DNA from: Streptomyces maremycinicus
Lineage (GTDB): Bacteria > Actinomycetota > Actinomycetes > Streptomycetales > Streptomycetaceae
NCBI RefSeq assembly: GCF_001184025.1
Contig: NZ_BBYG01000013.1
Span: 1-64,000, forward strand
Length of the DNA stretch: 64,000 nt
Direction: 5' to 3'
A model generated the notes under the pieces. It saw nothing but the letters and a program-made list of their open reading frames with translations, did no database searches and was not told the DNA's origin. The position numbers and the translations under genes were made by a program. Every line of letters begins with the position of its first letter. The first letter of the stretch is position 1. This document shows, piece after piece, positions 1-9,120 of this stretch.

Positions 1-242
1 TCGACCCGATTTCCTCGGCGCTTTCCAGGTTCCCGCTTTTGTTTCGCGGTTTCCTTTCCGGCGGTTCCGACTTTATCAGAAGTTCCGGGCCGGTCTGACC
101 GGCCATTCATTTTCCGACTTATCGGGGGTGTCTCCGATGAATCTTGGATTCAGGAGACTCATAGATACTAACCTCTGCCGACCGGACGCTGTCCAGTTCC
201 AGGCAACTGTTCGAATCTACCTCCCCACGCGCTCCGTGTCAA
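1..242 (-). promoter_or_regulatory. rRNA operon promoter and pre-16S leader (operon exits left edge)
   Basis: Read on the minus strand, the stretch from about 85 down to 1 matches, from memory, the conserved leader upstream of 16S rRNA in Streptomyces: a CTGATAAAGTCGGA block, then GGAACCTGGAAAGCGCCGAG and GAAATCGG. Upstream is a sigma-70 (HrdB) type promoter, TTGACA at 242-237, a 17-nt spacer, and TAGATT at 219-214. TAGTAT (170-165) may be a second -10 element. Two hairpins lie in the leader: 130-158 and the near-perfect palindrome 88-104 (8-bp arms, 1-nt centre). The 16S gene should begin a few hundred bases left of base 1. Base composition is visibly less G+C-rich than the flanking genes, as usual for rrn leaders. 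No protein gene is seen in 1-295. Confidence 0.85.
214..242 (-). promoter_or_regulatory. Consensus rrn promoter, TTGACA-N17-TAGATT
   Basis: The -35 hexamer is a perfect TTGACA (242-237) with optimal 17-nt spacing to TAGATT (219-214), pointing left into the rRNA leader. Such a consensus match is rare in high-G+C Streptomyces DNA and is typical of HrdB-driven rRNA promoters. Confidence 0.8.
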
Positions 243-295
243 CGGCTTTTGTGGGGCGAAGAGGAGACTAGCAGCCCGGCGGGGCCGTCCGCACA

Positions 296-1303
296 TCAGG
301 CGGCCGTCGGCACCCCGGCGCTGCGCTCGGCGGCCTCGACGTCACCCGTCTCACCGGCGCGCGCGGCTCTGCCGCCGACGACGTAGACGTACGCGAGGAA
401 GGCCAGCTCGGCTGTGATGCCGATGGTGATGCGGGCCCAGGTCGGCAGGCCCGAAGGGGTGACGAAGCCTTCGATGGCGCCGGAGACGAAGAGGACCAGG
501 GCGAGGCCGATCGCCATGCCCACCGCGGCTCGGCCCTCTTCGGCGAGGGCGGTGCGCCGGGTGCGCGGGCCCGGGTCGATGACCGTCCAGCCCAGGCGGA
601 GGCCGGTGCCGGCCGCGACGAAGACGGCGGTCAGCTCGAGCAGGCCGTGCGGGAGGACCAGGCCGAGAAAAGTGTCCAGGCGGCCCGCCGAGGACATGAG
701 GCCGGCTCCGATGCCGAGGTTGAGCATGTTCTGGAAGAGGATCCAGAGGACCGGCAGGCCCAGGAAGACGCCCAGGACCAGGCACATGGCGGCGGCCTGG
801 GCGTTGTTCGTCCAGACCTGGGCGGCGAACGCCGCGGCCTGGTGGCTCGAGTAGTACGTCTCGTACAGGCCGCCGGGCCGGGTGAGCTCCCGGAGTTCGT
901 CGGGGGCCGCTATGGAGGACTGGACTTCCGGGTGGGTGCCGATCCACCAGCCCAGGAGAACGGCGACGACGGTGGACAGGAGCGCCGTGGGTACCCACCA
1001 GTGGCGCGATCTGTAGACCGCCGCGGGAAAGCTCTGGGTGAGGAAGCGGGTCACGTCGCGCCATGAGGCGCGACGGGTTCCTGTCACCGCGCTGCGCGCG
1101 CGTGCCACGAGTTGGGTGAGCCGGCCGGTGAGCTGCGGGTCCGGGGCGCTGGATCGGATCAGGGACAGGTGGGTGGCGGTGCGCTGGTAGAGCGTGACGA
1201 GTTCGTCGGTCTCGGCGCCGGTGAGGCTGCGTCGGCGGCGCAGGAGGGCGTCGAGACGGTCCCATTCGGCTCGGTGGGCGGAGACGAAGACGTCGAGGTC
1301 CAT
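296..1303 (-). CDS. SpoIIM (stage II sporulation protein M) family integral membrane protein
   Basis: A 335-residue membrane protein of the SpoIIM/DUF95 family. A soluble N-terminal segment (1-100) precedes a transmembrane helix at about 103-121 and a core of four to five hydrophobic segments (about 165-190, 212-232, 262-280, 290-312). The family motif PHGLLEL (218-224), a conserved asparagine region (N166-N167, N192) and IEGFVTPS (277-284) are visible. In Bacillus SpoIIM works in the engulfment complex. In Actinobacteria the family usually sits beside RDD-family and other envelope genes and its role is not settled. It is divergent from the RDD gene starting at 1434, so about 130 bp carries both promoters. 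Its 3' end abuts the rRNA promoter region. Confidence 0.85.
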   Translation of the reverse strand: MDLDVFVSAHRAEWDRLDALLRRRRSLTGAETDELVTLYQRTATHLSLIRSSAPDPQLTGRLTQLVARARSAVTGTRRASWRDVTRFLTQSFPAAVYRSRHWWVPTALLSTVVAVLLGWWIGTHPEVQSSIAAPDELRELTRPGGLYETYYSSHQAAAFAAQVWTNNAQAAAMCLVLGVFLGLPVLWILFQNMLNLGIGAGLMSSAGRLDTFLGLVLPHGLLELTAVFVAAGTGLRLGWTVIDPGPRTRRTALAEEGRAAVGMAIGLALVLFVSGAIEGFVTPSGLPTWARITIGITAELAFLAYVYVVGGRAARAGETGDVEAAERSAGVPTAA

Positions 1304-1433
1304 CGGTGTGCCTGCTCCTCGGCTGTTCGTCGGCGGCCGGTGATGGATGTCAGCTTGTCGTACTGCGGCGCGATGTGCCCTCAGCTTGGCAGACTGGCCG
1401 TTCTCGGGGCGGGCCAGGGAAGGGACGACGGGC

Positions 1434-2471
1434 GTGAGTGAGCTGGTGACGGGTGAGGCCGTGGCGTTGGAGCTGCGGCCTGCCAGGCTGCCCAGCCGTG
1501 CGTTGGCCGTGCTGCTGGACCTGACGGTGGCCTTCGTGGTCTACCTCGTCGTGAGCATCGTCGTGGTGGTGGCGACGTCCTCCCTGGACGAGGCGGCGCA
1601 GATCGCGTTGTCGATCGCGATGTTTCTGCTGGTGCTGGTGGGCGGGCCGATCGCGGTGGAGACGCTCAGCCATGGGCGGTCGCTCGGGAAGGCGGCGTGC
1701 GGGCTGCGGGTGGTGCGGGACGACGGGGGGCCGATCCGGTTCCGGCACGCGCTGGTGCGGGGTGCGCTCGGTGTGGTGGAGATCCTGCTGACGATCGGGG
1801 TGGTGGCCTGTATCGCCTCGCTCGTGTCGGCGCGGGGGCGACGGCTGGGGGATGTGTTCGCCGGGACGCTGGTGGTGCGGGAGCGGGTGCCCGTGGCGCG
1901 GTCGGGTTTCCTGCCGCCTCCTCCTCCGTGGCTGGCGGGCCGGTTCCAGTCGCTCGATCTGTCGTCCGTGCCGGACGGGCTGTGGCTGGCGGTCCGGCAG
2001 TACCTGGGGCGGATGACCCAGCTGGATCCGGAGGTCGGCCGGTCGATGGCGGAGCGGCTGGCGTCGGATCTCGCGGCGCGTACGGGGACGGCGGTTCCGC
2101 ACGGGGTTCCGGCGGCCGCGTATCTGGCGGCGGTGGTGCAGGAGCGGCAGGTCCGGGAGGCTCGGCGGGCGTTCGGGAACGGTCCGGTGGCGGGCCGGCC
2201 CGGGGTTGGGGGTGGTGCGCCCGGAGCCTTCGGTCCGCAGATGCCGTACGCGCCGCCGGCTCCCTACGGTCCGGCGATGCCGTACGGGGCGCAGGTGCCG
2301 TGCGGGGCGCCGGTGCCGTACGGGGTGTACGCGCCGCCGTACGGGGCGCCGGTGGGGTACGGGTCTGCCGGGGGGCCGTCGGAGGGCGGGGGGCGGCCCG
2401 CGGTGCCGGTGGAGGAGCCGCCCGCCGATCCGTCGCAGGGGCCTGCCACCGGGTTCGCGCCGCCGGGGTAG
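1434..2471 (+). CDS. RDD-family membrane protein with Pro/Tyr/Gly-rich tail
   Basis: 345 residues from GTG 1434, chosen because AGGGAAGGG lies just upstream and the RDD domain begins about 18 residues later. An in-frame ATG at 1347 adds 29 unconvincing residues. The N-terminal half is an RDD domain with hydrophobic helices at about 26-47, 55-77 and 110-132, the signature arginine and aspartate (R22, D29), GRSLGKAACGLRVVRDDG (81-98) and GRRLGD (135-140). The C-terminal third is low complexity, with repeats of the type PYGxxxPYG rich in Pro, Tyr and Gly, likely cytoplasmic and disordered. RDD proteins are membrane proteins, some linked to transport; substrate unknown. Pairing with the divergent SpoIIM gene is common in actinobacteria. 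Confidence 0.85.
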   Translation: MSELVTGEAVALELRPARLPSRALAVLLDLTVAFVVYLVVSIVVVVATSSLDEAAQIALSIAMFLLVLVGGPIAVETLSHGRSLGKAACGLRVVRDDGGPIRFRHALVRGALGVVEILLTIGVVACIASLVSARGRRLGDVFAGTLVVRERVPVARSGFLPPPPPWLAGRFQSLDLSSVPDGLWLAVRQYLGRMTQLDPEVGRSMAERLASDLAARTGTAVPHGVPAAAYLAAVVQERQVREARRAFGNGPVAGRPGVGGGAPGAFGPQMPYAPPAPYGPAMPYGAQVPCGAPVPYGVYAPPYGAPVGYGSAGGPSEGGGRPAVPVEEPPADPSQGPATGFAPPG

Positions 2472-2516
2472 TGCCGTCAGGGGTGGCGCCGTCCTGGCGG
2501 CCCCGTGTCAGGGGCT

Positions 2517-3131
2517 TCAGTCGAAGGTCGACGGGGGTGTCTCCAGGTCTTCCAGCTCGATGCCGGGGGCTGCGAGGACGACGTCCCCGGCGAGGTGCAC
2601 GGCGTGCTGCTCCCCCGTGTCCAGGGCTGTGACCTGGTATTCGTCCACGGTCAGGGGGCCGTTGTCAGTGGCGTGTGTTTCTCTTCCCAGCAGGGCCCAG
2701 GACTGGTCCACGGTGCGCGGGGCGAGGACCGGGTCGGTGAAGGCCACGAGGCGTACTCGGGTCGCCGAGGAGGAGGGGGTGAGGCGGAGGAGCCGGCTGG
2801 TGGCGACGAGGAAGGCGGGGGACGTGCCCGTGAAGGCGTGGGCGGGGACATTGCCTTCGGTGGCCTCGGTGCCGGTGGGGTCGGTGCGGACCCAGGTGAC
2901 GCCGTCGAGGGCCGCGCCGCGTACCTGCCAGCTGCTCGCGTGGAGTTCCAGGCGGAGGGGGCGTCCGAGGTCGTCGAGGGTGAGGTCGACGGAGCCGGTG
3001 TGTTCGCCGGTGGGGGTGGTCAGCTGGGAGACGTAGCGCCAGCCGGAGGGGCCGGGTGCGCAGTGGAAGTGCTCGTGGGCGAGGGGGGTGTGATCGTGCG
3101 GATCGTGGAGCGAATATCGGCCGCGGGGCAT
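2517..3131 (-). CDS. Hypothetical protein, 204 aa, soluble
   Basis: I do not recognise a named family. The 204-residue product has no signal peptide or membrane segment. The N-terminus is His-rich (HDPHDHTPLAHEHFHC, about 9-24). The remainder alternates short polar and hydrophobic stretches typical of a beta-rich protein (for example GWRYVSQL, TGSVDLTLDD, WVRTDPTG). Codon use matches neighbours. It is convergent with the RDD gene (45 bp gap) and reads in the same direction as ahcY upstream, but a terminator-like hairpin at 3220-3255 separates them. The coding call is secure; function is unknown. Confidence 0.75.
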   Translation of the reverse strand: MPRGRYSLHDPHDHTPLAHEHFHCAPGPSGWRYVSQLTTPTGEHTGSVDLTLDDLGRPLRLELHASSWQVRGAALDGVTWVRTDPTGTEATEGNVPAHAFTGTSPAFLVATSRLLRLTPSSSATRVRLVAFTDPVLAPRTVDQSWALLGRETHATDNGPLTVDEYQVTALDTGEQHAVHLAGDVVLAAPGIELEDLETPPSTFD

Positions 3132-3219
3132 GGGGGTCCTGGGGGGTGACGGGCTGGTCGGGGCCGTCTCGACGGGTCGGCCAGGCGGGCGGACGGCCGG
3201 TCCGGCCGTGGGCCGAAGG

Positions 3220-3255
3220 GGCAGGCCCCCGGCACGGGGGTGCGGGGGGCCTGCC
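3220..3255 (-). terminator. Terminator-like hairpin downstream of ahcY
   Basis: An 11-bp perfect stem (GGCAGGCCCCC at 3220-3230 with GGGGGCCTGCC at 3245-3255) closes a 14-nt loop, 72 bp beyond the ahcY stop. There is no U tract, as is usual for Streptomyces terminators. A second palindrome, ACGGCCGG-T-CCGGCCGT (3193-3209), follows. Confidence 0.6.
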
Positions 3256-3326
3256 TCGGAGGGTCTGCCTGGTGCTGAGCAGCGCGTCGGTGTACGGACG
3301 CGCCGCTCAGCGGTGGAGCCGCGGAC

Positions 3327-4784
<1,458 letters not shown>

Positions 4785-5075
4785 GGTGAGCTGCTCCTCG
4801 GGGTGTGGGTCGAGAGAGTGGGTACGGGTGGTCTGCGCGGCGGCGGACACAGGGGTGCCCGACCAGGGCACGGGCATGCCCGCGTACGCGCAGCGCATCC
4901 GTCGGAGGCCCTCTCTCCCTCGGACGGTCCGCACCGGGACCGCCCGACCGCCATCAGCAGCGACGTCTGGCTCCGTTCCAAGCTACACCGGAGTGGCCGG
5001 GCGGCCCCAGTCCACCTCCGATCGGATCGAGCCGATCACGAGCGGTGCGGGAGAGGCGAGGGGGCGGGGAACGGG
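4785..5075 (-). promoter_or_regulatory. Upstream/leader region of ahcY
   Basis: About 290 bp between the ahcY start and the hairpin behind the cation-efflux gene. It contains an inverted repeat GATCGG-N6-CCGATC (5020-5037) that could be an operator, and a G+C-rich leader with self-complementary GCGGGCATGCCCG. A weak -10-like TAGCTT (4985-4980) is present. I could not fit the known SAH or SAM-IV riboswitch consensus, so this is marked only as the probable control region. Confidence 0.4.
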
Positions 5076-5109
5076 GACAGGGCCCGCCGTGGTGTGGGCG
5101 GGCCCTGTC
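5076..5109 (-). terminator. Strong terminator hairpin after cation-efflux gene
   Basis: A perfect 13-bp stem (arms 5076-5088 and 5097-5109, core ACAGGGCCCGCC / GGCGGGCCCTGT) with an 8-nt loop, 20 bp beyond the stop of the minus-strand CDF gene. Confidence 0.75.
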
Positions 5110-5128
5110 GGGGTGGTGCGGGTCGGTG

Positions 5129-6109
5129 TCAGTGTTCGGCCGGGTGCTGGGTGGGGCCGCCCGGGGTGGCCTCGGGGTCGGAGCCCTTGGCGGCCTCGGC
5201 CTCGCTGAAGATGTCGGGCTCGAGGTAGATGACGCGGGCGATGGGGACCGCGGCGCGGATGCGGGCCTCGGCGGCGTTGATGGCGGTGGCGACCTGGCCG
5301 GCCGTGTCGTCGTGCTGGACGGCGATCTTGGCGGCGACCAGGAGCTCCTCGGGGCCGAGGTGGAGGGTGCGCATGTGGATGACGCGGGTGACGTCGTGGC
5401 CGTCGAGGACCGCCGCCTCGATCTTGCGGATGTCCTCGCCGGTGGCGGCCTCGCCGAGCAGGAGGGACTTGGTCTCGGCGGCCAGGACGAGCGCGATCAG
5501 GATGAGCAGGACACCGATGCAGAGGGTGCCGATGCCGTCCCAGACGCCGTCGCCGGTGAGCAGTGCCAGGCCGACGCCGCCGAGCGCGAGGATCAGGCCG
5601 ACGAGGGCGCCGAGGTCCTCCAGGAGGACGACGGGGAGTTCGGGGGCCTTGGCGCGGCGGACGAACTCGGTCCAGGAGTGTTCGCCCCGCAGGGGGTTGG
5701 ACTCCTTGATGGCGGTGCGGAAGGAGAAGCCCTCGGCGACGATCGCGAAGACGAGGACGCCGACGGGCCAGTACCAGTGCTCGATCTCGTGCGGGTGCTT
5801 GATCTTCTCGTAGCCCTCGTAGATGGCGAACATGCCGCCGACCGAGAAGAGGACGATGGAGACGAGGAAGGCGTAGATGTAGCGCTCGCGGCCGTAGCCG
5901 AAGGGGTGTTGCGGGGTGGCCTCGCGCTGGGCCTTCTTGCCGCCGACGAGGAGCAGGGCCTGGTTGCCGGAGTCGGCGAGCGAGTGCACGCCTTCGGCGA
6001 GCATCGACGACGAGCCGCTGAACGCGAACGCCACGAACTTCGATGCCGCGATCGCGAGGTTGGCCCCGAGTGCCGCCACGATCGCCTTGGTGCCGCCTGA
6101 CGCGCTCAT
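5129..6109 (-). CDS. Cation diffusion facilitator family transporter (ZnT9-like)
   Basis: 326-residue membrane protein expected to export a divalent metal (Zn, Co or Mn) by proton antiport. Six hydrophobic segments are apparent. The helix-II metal motif HSLADS (42-47) is present. Helix V carries LLEDLGALVG (162-171), the E-D variant of the SLC30A9/ZnT9-like subfamily rather than the usual HxxxD. A C-terminal cytosolic ferredoxin-like domain (about 225-305) is followed by a short acidic/His tail (ending HPAEH). The GTG/ATG start at 6109 begins directly before the first helix. It follows manA with a 122-bp gap. Metal specificity cannot be read from the sequence. Confidence 0.9.
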   Translation of the reverse strand: MSASGGTKAIVAALGANLAIAASKFVAFAFSGSSSMLAEGVHSLADSGNQALLLVGGKKAQREATPQHPFGYGRERYIYAFLVSIVLFSVGGMFAIYEGYEKIKHPHEIEHWYWPVGVLVFAIVAEGFSFRTAIKESNPLRGEHSWTEFVRRAKAPELPVVLLEDLGALVGLILALGGVGLALLTGDGVWDGIGTLCIGVLLILIALVLAAETKSLLLGEAATGEDIRKIEAAVLDGHDVTRVIHMRTLHLGPEELLVAAKIAVQHDDTAGQVATAINAAEARIRAAVPIARVIYLEPDIFSEAEAAKGSDPEATPGGPTQHPAEH

Positions 6110-6231
6110 GTTTTCGCGTTGTCCCTTCGCCTACGTGCGTACGCCGTGCAGGGCGGGGCCTGATCGGCTTTACCCGTCTTTTGCCGGGGGGTCATTCTTG
6201 CAGCCCTGTCCGGCAGCGGTGCGTCAGGTCG

Positions 6232-7395
6232 TCACGACAGGGGTCGGACGACGACCGTGGCCCGGAAGACCGTACCGGTACCGGTCACTTCGGCCTTGTG
6301 CCCCGCGGGGACGAAGACAGACGTGCCGGGTGTCAGCGCGTGCTCGCCCGCCCGGACGGTGCCGGCGGTGCAGAGGAGGATCTGGGGGGTGGGGAGGGTG
6401 AGGTCGTGGGCGGGGGCGCCCGGCGGGAGGACGTAGCGCGAGAGGCGGAACTCGTCGATGGGGGTGTCGTAGACCTCTTCGCCGTCGGGGGCGGCCTCGG
6501 GGCGCAGGACTCCGGGGTCGGCGGACTCGAAGCGGACGACGCGCAGGAGTTCGGGGACGTCGACGTGCTTGGGGGTGAGGCCGCAGCGCAGGACGTTGTC
6601 GGAGTTGGCCATGATCTCGACGCCGAGGCCGTCGAGGTAGGCGTGCGGGATGCCGGCGCCGAGGAAGAGTGCCTCGCCGGGCTGGAGTCTGACGTGGTTC
6701 AGCAGCATCGCGGCGATGACGCCGGGGTCGCCGGGGTAGTGGTGGGCGATGCCGGCGTAGGGGGTGTAGTCGCCGCCGAGGCGGTCGCAGGCGGCGGCCG
6801 CCTCGGCGACGGTGTGGGCCATTTCCTCGCGGTCGGCGGTGAGGATCGCGGTGAGGACCTCGCGCAGGGCGGCTTCCTCGGGCTGGGCGTGCAGGAGGTC
6901 GACGTACGGCTTGAGGGAGTCGATGCCGAGGCCGTCCAGGAGGTCGGCGGCGTGGGCGGGGGCGCGGAAGCCGCACAGGCCGTCGAACTCGGTGAGGGCG
7001 CAGATGAGTTCGGGCTTGTGGTTGGCGTCCTTGTAGTTGCGGTGCGGTGCGTCGACGGGGATGCCGCGGCGCTCCTCGTCCTCGTAGCCCTCTTTGGCCT
7101 GTTCCAGGTCGGGGTGGACCTGGAGGGAGAGGGGGGCGCCGGCGGCGAGGATCTTGAGGAGGAAGGGGAGGCGGGGGCCGAACCTGCTGACCGTCGCCTC
7201 GCCGAGTTCCTGTAGCGGGTCGGCCTGGATGATCTCGACGAGGGTGCCTCGGTCGGTGCGTGAGGGTGCGCCCGGGTGGGCGCCCATCCACATCTCGGCC
7301 TGCGGTTCGCCGGTCGGTTCGGTGCCGAGCAGCCGGGGGATCGCGGTGGGAGAACCCCAGGCGTAGGGGCGGACGGTGTTGTCGAGGCGGTCCAT
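6232..7395 (-). CDS. manA: Mannose-6-phosphate isomerase, class I
   Basis: 387 residues. Interconverts fructose 6-phosphate and mannose 6-phosphate in the cytosol, feeding GDP-mannose synthesis with manB and manC of this window. Type I phosphomannose isomerase cupin features: zinc ligands Q92 and H94 in LQVHPDLEQA, E129 in HKPELICALTEF, and a fourth ligand histidine in the GAGIPHAYLDG loop. The C-terminal cupin half is complete. It starts 9 nt after the stop of the SIS-domain gene, so the two are co-transcribed and probably coupled. The same order (SIS protein, manA) occurs in mycobacteria. Confidence 0.96.
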   Translation of the reverse strand: MDRLDNTVRPYAWGSPTAIPRLLGTEPTGEPQAEMWMGAHPGAPSRTDRGTLVEIIQADPLQELGEATVSRFGPRLPFLLKILAAGAPLSLQVHPDLEQAKEGYEDEERRGIPVDAPHRNYKDANHKPELICALTEFDGLCGFRAPAHAADLLDGLGIDSLKPYVDLLHAQPEEAALREVLTAILTADREEMAHTVAEAAAACDRLGGDYTPYAGIAHHYPGDPGVIAAMLLNHVRLQPGEALFLGAGIPHAYLDGLGVEIMANSDNVLRCGLTPKHVDVPELLRVVRFESADPGVLRPEAAPDGEEVYDTPIDEFRLSRYVLPPGAPAHDLTLPTPQILLCTAGTVRAGEHALTPGTSVFVPAGHKAEVTGTGTVFRATVVVRPLS

Positions 7396-7404
7396 GCGGT
7401 TCTC

Positions 7405-8538
7405 TCAGGCTCCTGAAGCGAGTGCCAGGTAGACGGCGGCGAAATCCGTGGTGGCGATCAGTTCGGCGAGGGTGACGAGTTCGTCGCCCTCTTCGGGCTC
7501 GAGTTCGCTGATCGGCGTGTCGTGGCTGAGGGCCAGTTCGCGGGCGGCCGGGGCGGCGGTGAGGCCGCCGAGGGGGCGGTCGCGCAGCAGCACCACGCGC
7601 GCGTGCAGGGCGGGTGCCTCCTCGACGCGGTCGCGGAAGAAGTCGTCCGGGTCGGCGCTGGCGGCGAGGGGGCCGGCGAGGAGCGCGTTGTGTTCGGCGA
7701 GGGCCTCGGGGAGTTCGGCGACCAGGGCGGGGCGGCCGGCGAGTTCGGCGAGGGCGGCGGCGAAGCGGCGGCCCGCGGGGCCGGCGGAGGTTCCCTCGGT
7801 CCAGACCACCGGGAGGGAGTCGGCGAGTTCGGCGGCCAGGGTCTTCGCCGGGTTGCTGTAGGTCGCGACGGCGGGGCCGCAGCGTTCGGCGACCTGGTCG
7901 AGGCGGTCGGCGACGCGTTCGAGTTCCTCGGGCGGGGCGGAGAGCAGGGCGATGCGGTCGAGGAGGGCGAGGAGGGGGGTGAGGAGGGCCCACAGGACGC
8001 CGGGGGCGGAGGCCGCTACGGGGGGTTGTTCGTCCTGTTCGTACGGGGCGGTCGCGAGCGGTACGAAGAGTCCGTGGGCGGCGCCGGTCGCTTCGGTGAG
8101 CGGGGAGGCGGCGGGGGCCACGGCGGCGACGGTGCAGCCGCGGCGGTAGGCCTGTTCGGCGAGGAGGGAGAGGCCGGGCTCGCTGCCGTCGGGGGTGGCG
8201 ATGAGGAGGAGGTCCACGGAGCCCGCCCAGCCGGGGAGTTCCCAGCGCAGGGCGCCTGCGGCGGGGGCCACGCCGGTGGGCGCGAGGCGGATGACGGGGC
8301 AGGCGGCGCCGGCGAGTGTGCCGAGGAGGTCGGCGACGCAGGTGGCGGCGGCGCCGGGGCCCGCGATGAGGATGGCGCGGGGGCGGCCGTCCGGCTGGAG
8401 GTCGTGGACGCCGGCCTCGGCCGCGTACCGGGCGGCGGTGCGGACGCGGGCGCCGGCTTCGGCGGCGCCGCGCAGGAGGGCCCGGTGATCGGCCGCGGCC
8501 AGGGCCTCCGGCGTGTCGAGCAACGAGTCGTCGAGCAT
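7405..8538 (-). CDS. SIS-domain protein, phosphoglucose/phosphomannose isomerase-like
   Basis: 377 residues, no signal peptide. The sequence AILIAGPGAAATCVADLLG (about 55-73) is the first SIS-fold phosphosugar-binding segment. A second SIS-like half spans about 200-350, with a C-terminal segment characteristic of the bifunctional PGI/PMI-like family. The actinobacterial member between manB and manA (Rv3256c type in mycobacteria) has no firmly established activity; an aldose-ketose isomerase role on mannose or glucose 6-phosphate is the obvious guess. The first SIS motif is Ala/Gly-rich and lacks the usual Ser/Thr phosphate-contact residues, so activity may be weak. Only 9 nt separates it from manA. 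Confidence 0.8.
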   Translation of the reverse strand: MLDDSLLDTPEALAAADHRALLRGAAEAGARVRTAARYAAEAGVHDLQPDGRPRAILIAGPGAAATCVADLLGTLAGAACPVIRLAPTGVAPAAGALRWELPGWAGSVDLLLIATPDGSEPGLSLLAEQAYRRGCTVAAVAPAASPLTEATGAAHGLFVPLATAPYEQDEQPPVAASAPGVLWALLTPLLALLDRIALLSAPPEELERVADRLDQVAERCGPAVATYSNPAKTLAAELADSLPVVWTEGTSAGPAGRRFAAALAELAGRPALVAELPEALAEHNALLAGPLAASADPDDFFRDRVEEAPALHARVVLLRDRPLGGLTAAPAARELALSHDTPISELEPEEGDELVTLAELIATTDFAAVYLALASGA

Positions 8539-8739
8539 GTCGGCAGTCTCCGATCGCCTGGGGCGTCGTCGGTGTGCGGGGCCGGGGTGGGGCGGGGCGT
8601 CGCCCGGGTGGCGCGGTGCCTGGCGCCGTACGCGCCCGGGCGTGGGGGTGCCTTGGTCGGGGACGGCGGCGGGCCGGTGCGGCGCGGTGTGCGGACGCGC
8701 GGGGCGCGGTCGCGCGGCGTGCCGGTGGGCGGGCTGCTG

Positions 8740-8910
8740 TTACGCGGGGTGGCGGGCCTCGTCGACGAGGAGGACGGGGATGCCGTCGCGGACGGGGTAG
8801 GCGAGGCCGCAGTCCTGGCCCGTGCAGATCAGCTCCGTGTCCTGCTCCTCCAGGGGGGAGTGGCAGGCGGGGCAGGCGAGGATCTCCAGGAGGCCGGCTT
8901 CGAGCGGCAT
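8740..8910 (-). CDS. Trm112-family small zinc protein
   Basis: 56 residues from ATG 8910 (GAAGGGA upstream); the frame stays open upstream but those residues are Pro/Arg junk. The product is a zinc-ribbon mini-protein with C13-x2-C16 and C29-x4-C34, and the typical YPVRDGIPVLL segment (38-48). Trm112 proteins in eukaryotes activate methyltransferases. In actinobacteria this small form lies regularly between manB and the SIS gene, and its partner is unknown. It is in line with manB (210 bp upstream) and the SIS/manA pair (201 bp downstream). Confidence 0.85.
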   Translation of the reverse strand: MPLEAGLLEILACPACHSPLEEQDTELICTGQDCGLAYPVRDGIPVLLVDEARHPA

Positions 8911-9120
8911 GGGGTGTCCCTTCGGGGTGTGCGGATGTGCCTGGTCAGGGTACCGCTGGTGGGGTCGGGGCGTGGGGGTCGGCCGGGACGGGGCGGGGCG
9001 GGGCGGGGGCGCGCTGACGGGGCCGGCCGGCGTGCGGCGCACGGTCGGTGACGGGTCGGCGGCCGCCGGCCTCGTGCCTTCCCCTGTCGTGGGCCGCTTC
9101 CCCGGACCGCCGGGAGGCCG

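Noticed and set aside
1..295. tRNA gene or attachment site at the left edge
   Set aside because: No cloverleaf or GTTC-T-arm found; the sequence fits an rRNA leader instead.
4785..5010. SAH or SAM riboswitch upstream of ahcY
   Set aside because: Searched by eye for the SAH and SAM-IV consensus cores; only isolated words such as GCGCTGCG occur, without the required pairing. Covariance-model search would be decisive.
6224..7993. 589-codon minus-strand frame over manA and the SIS gene
   Set aside because: Arg/Pro-rich alternative frame of two recognisable genes; no motifs of its own.
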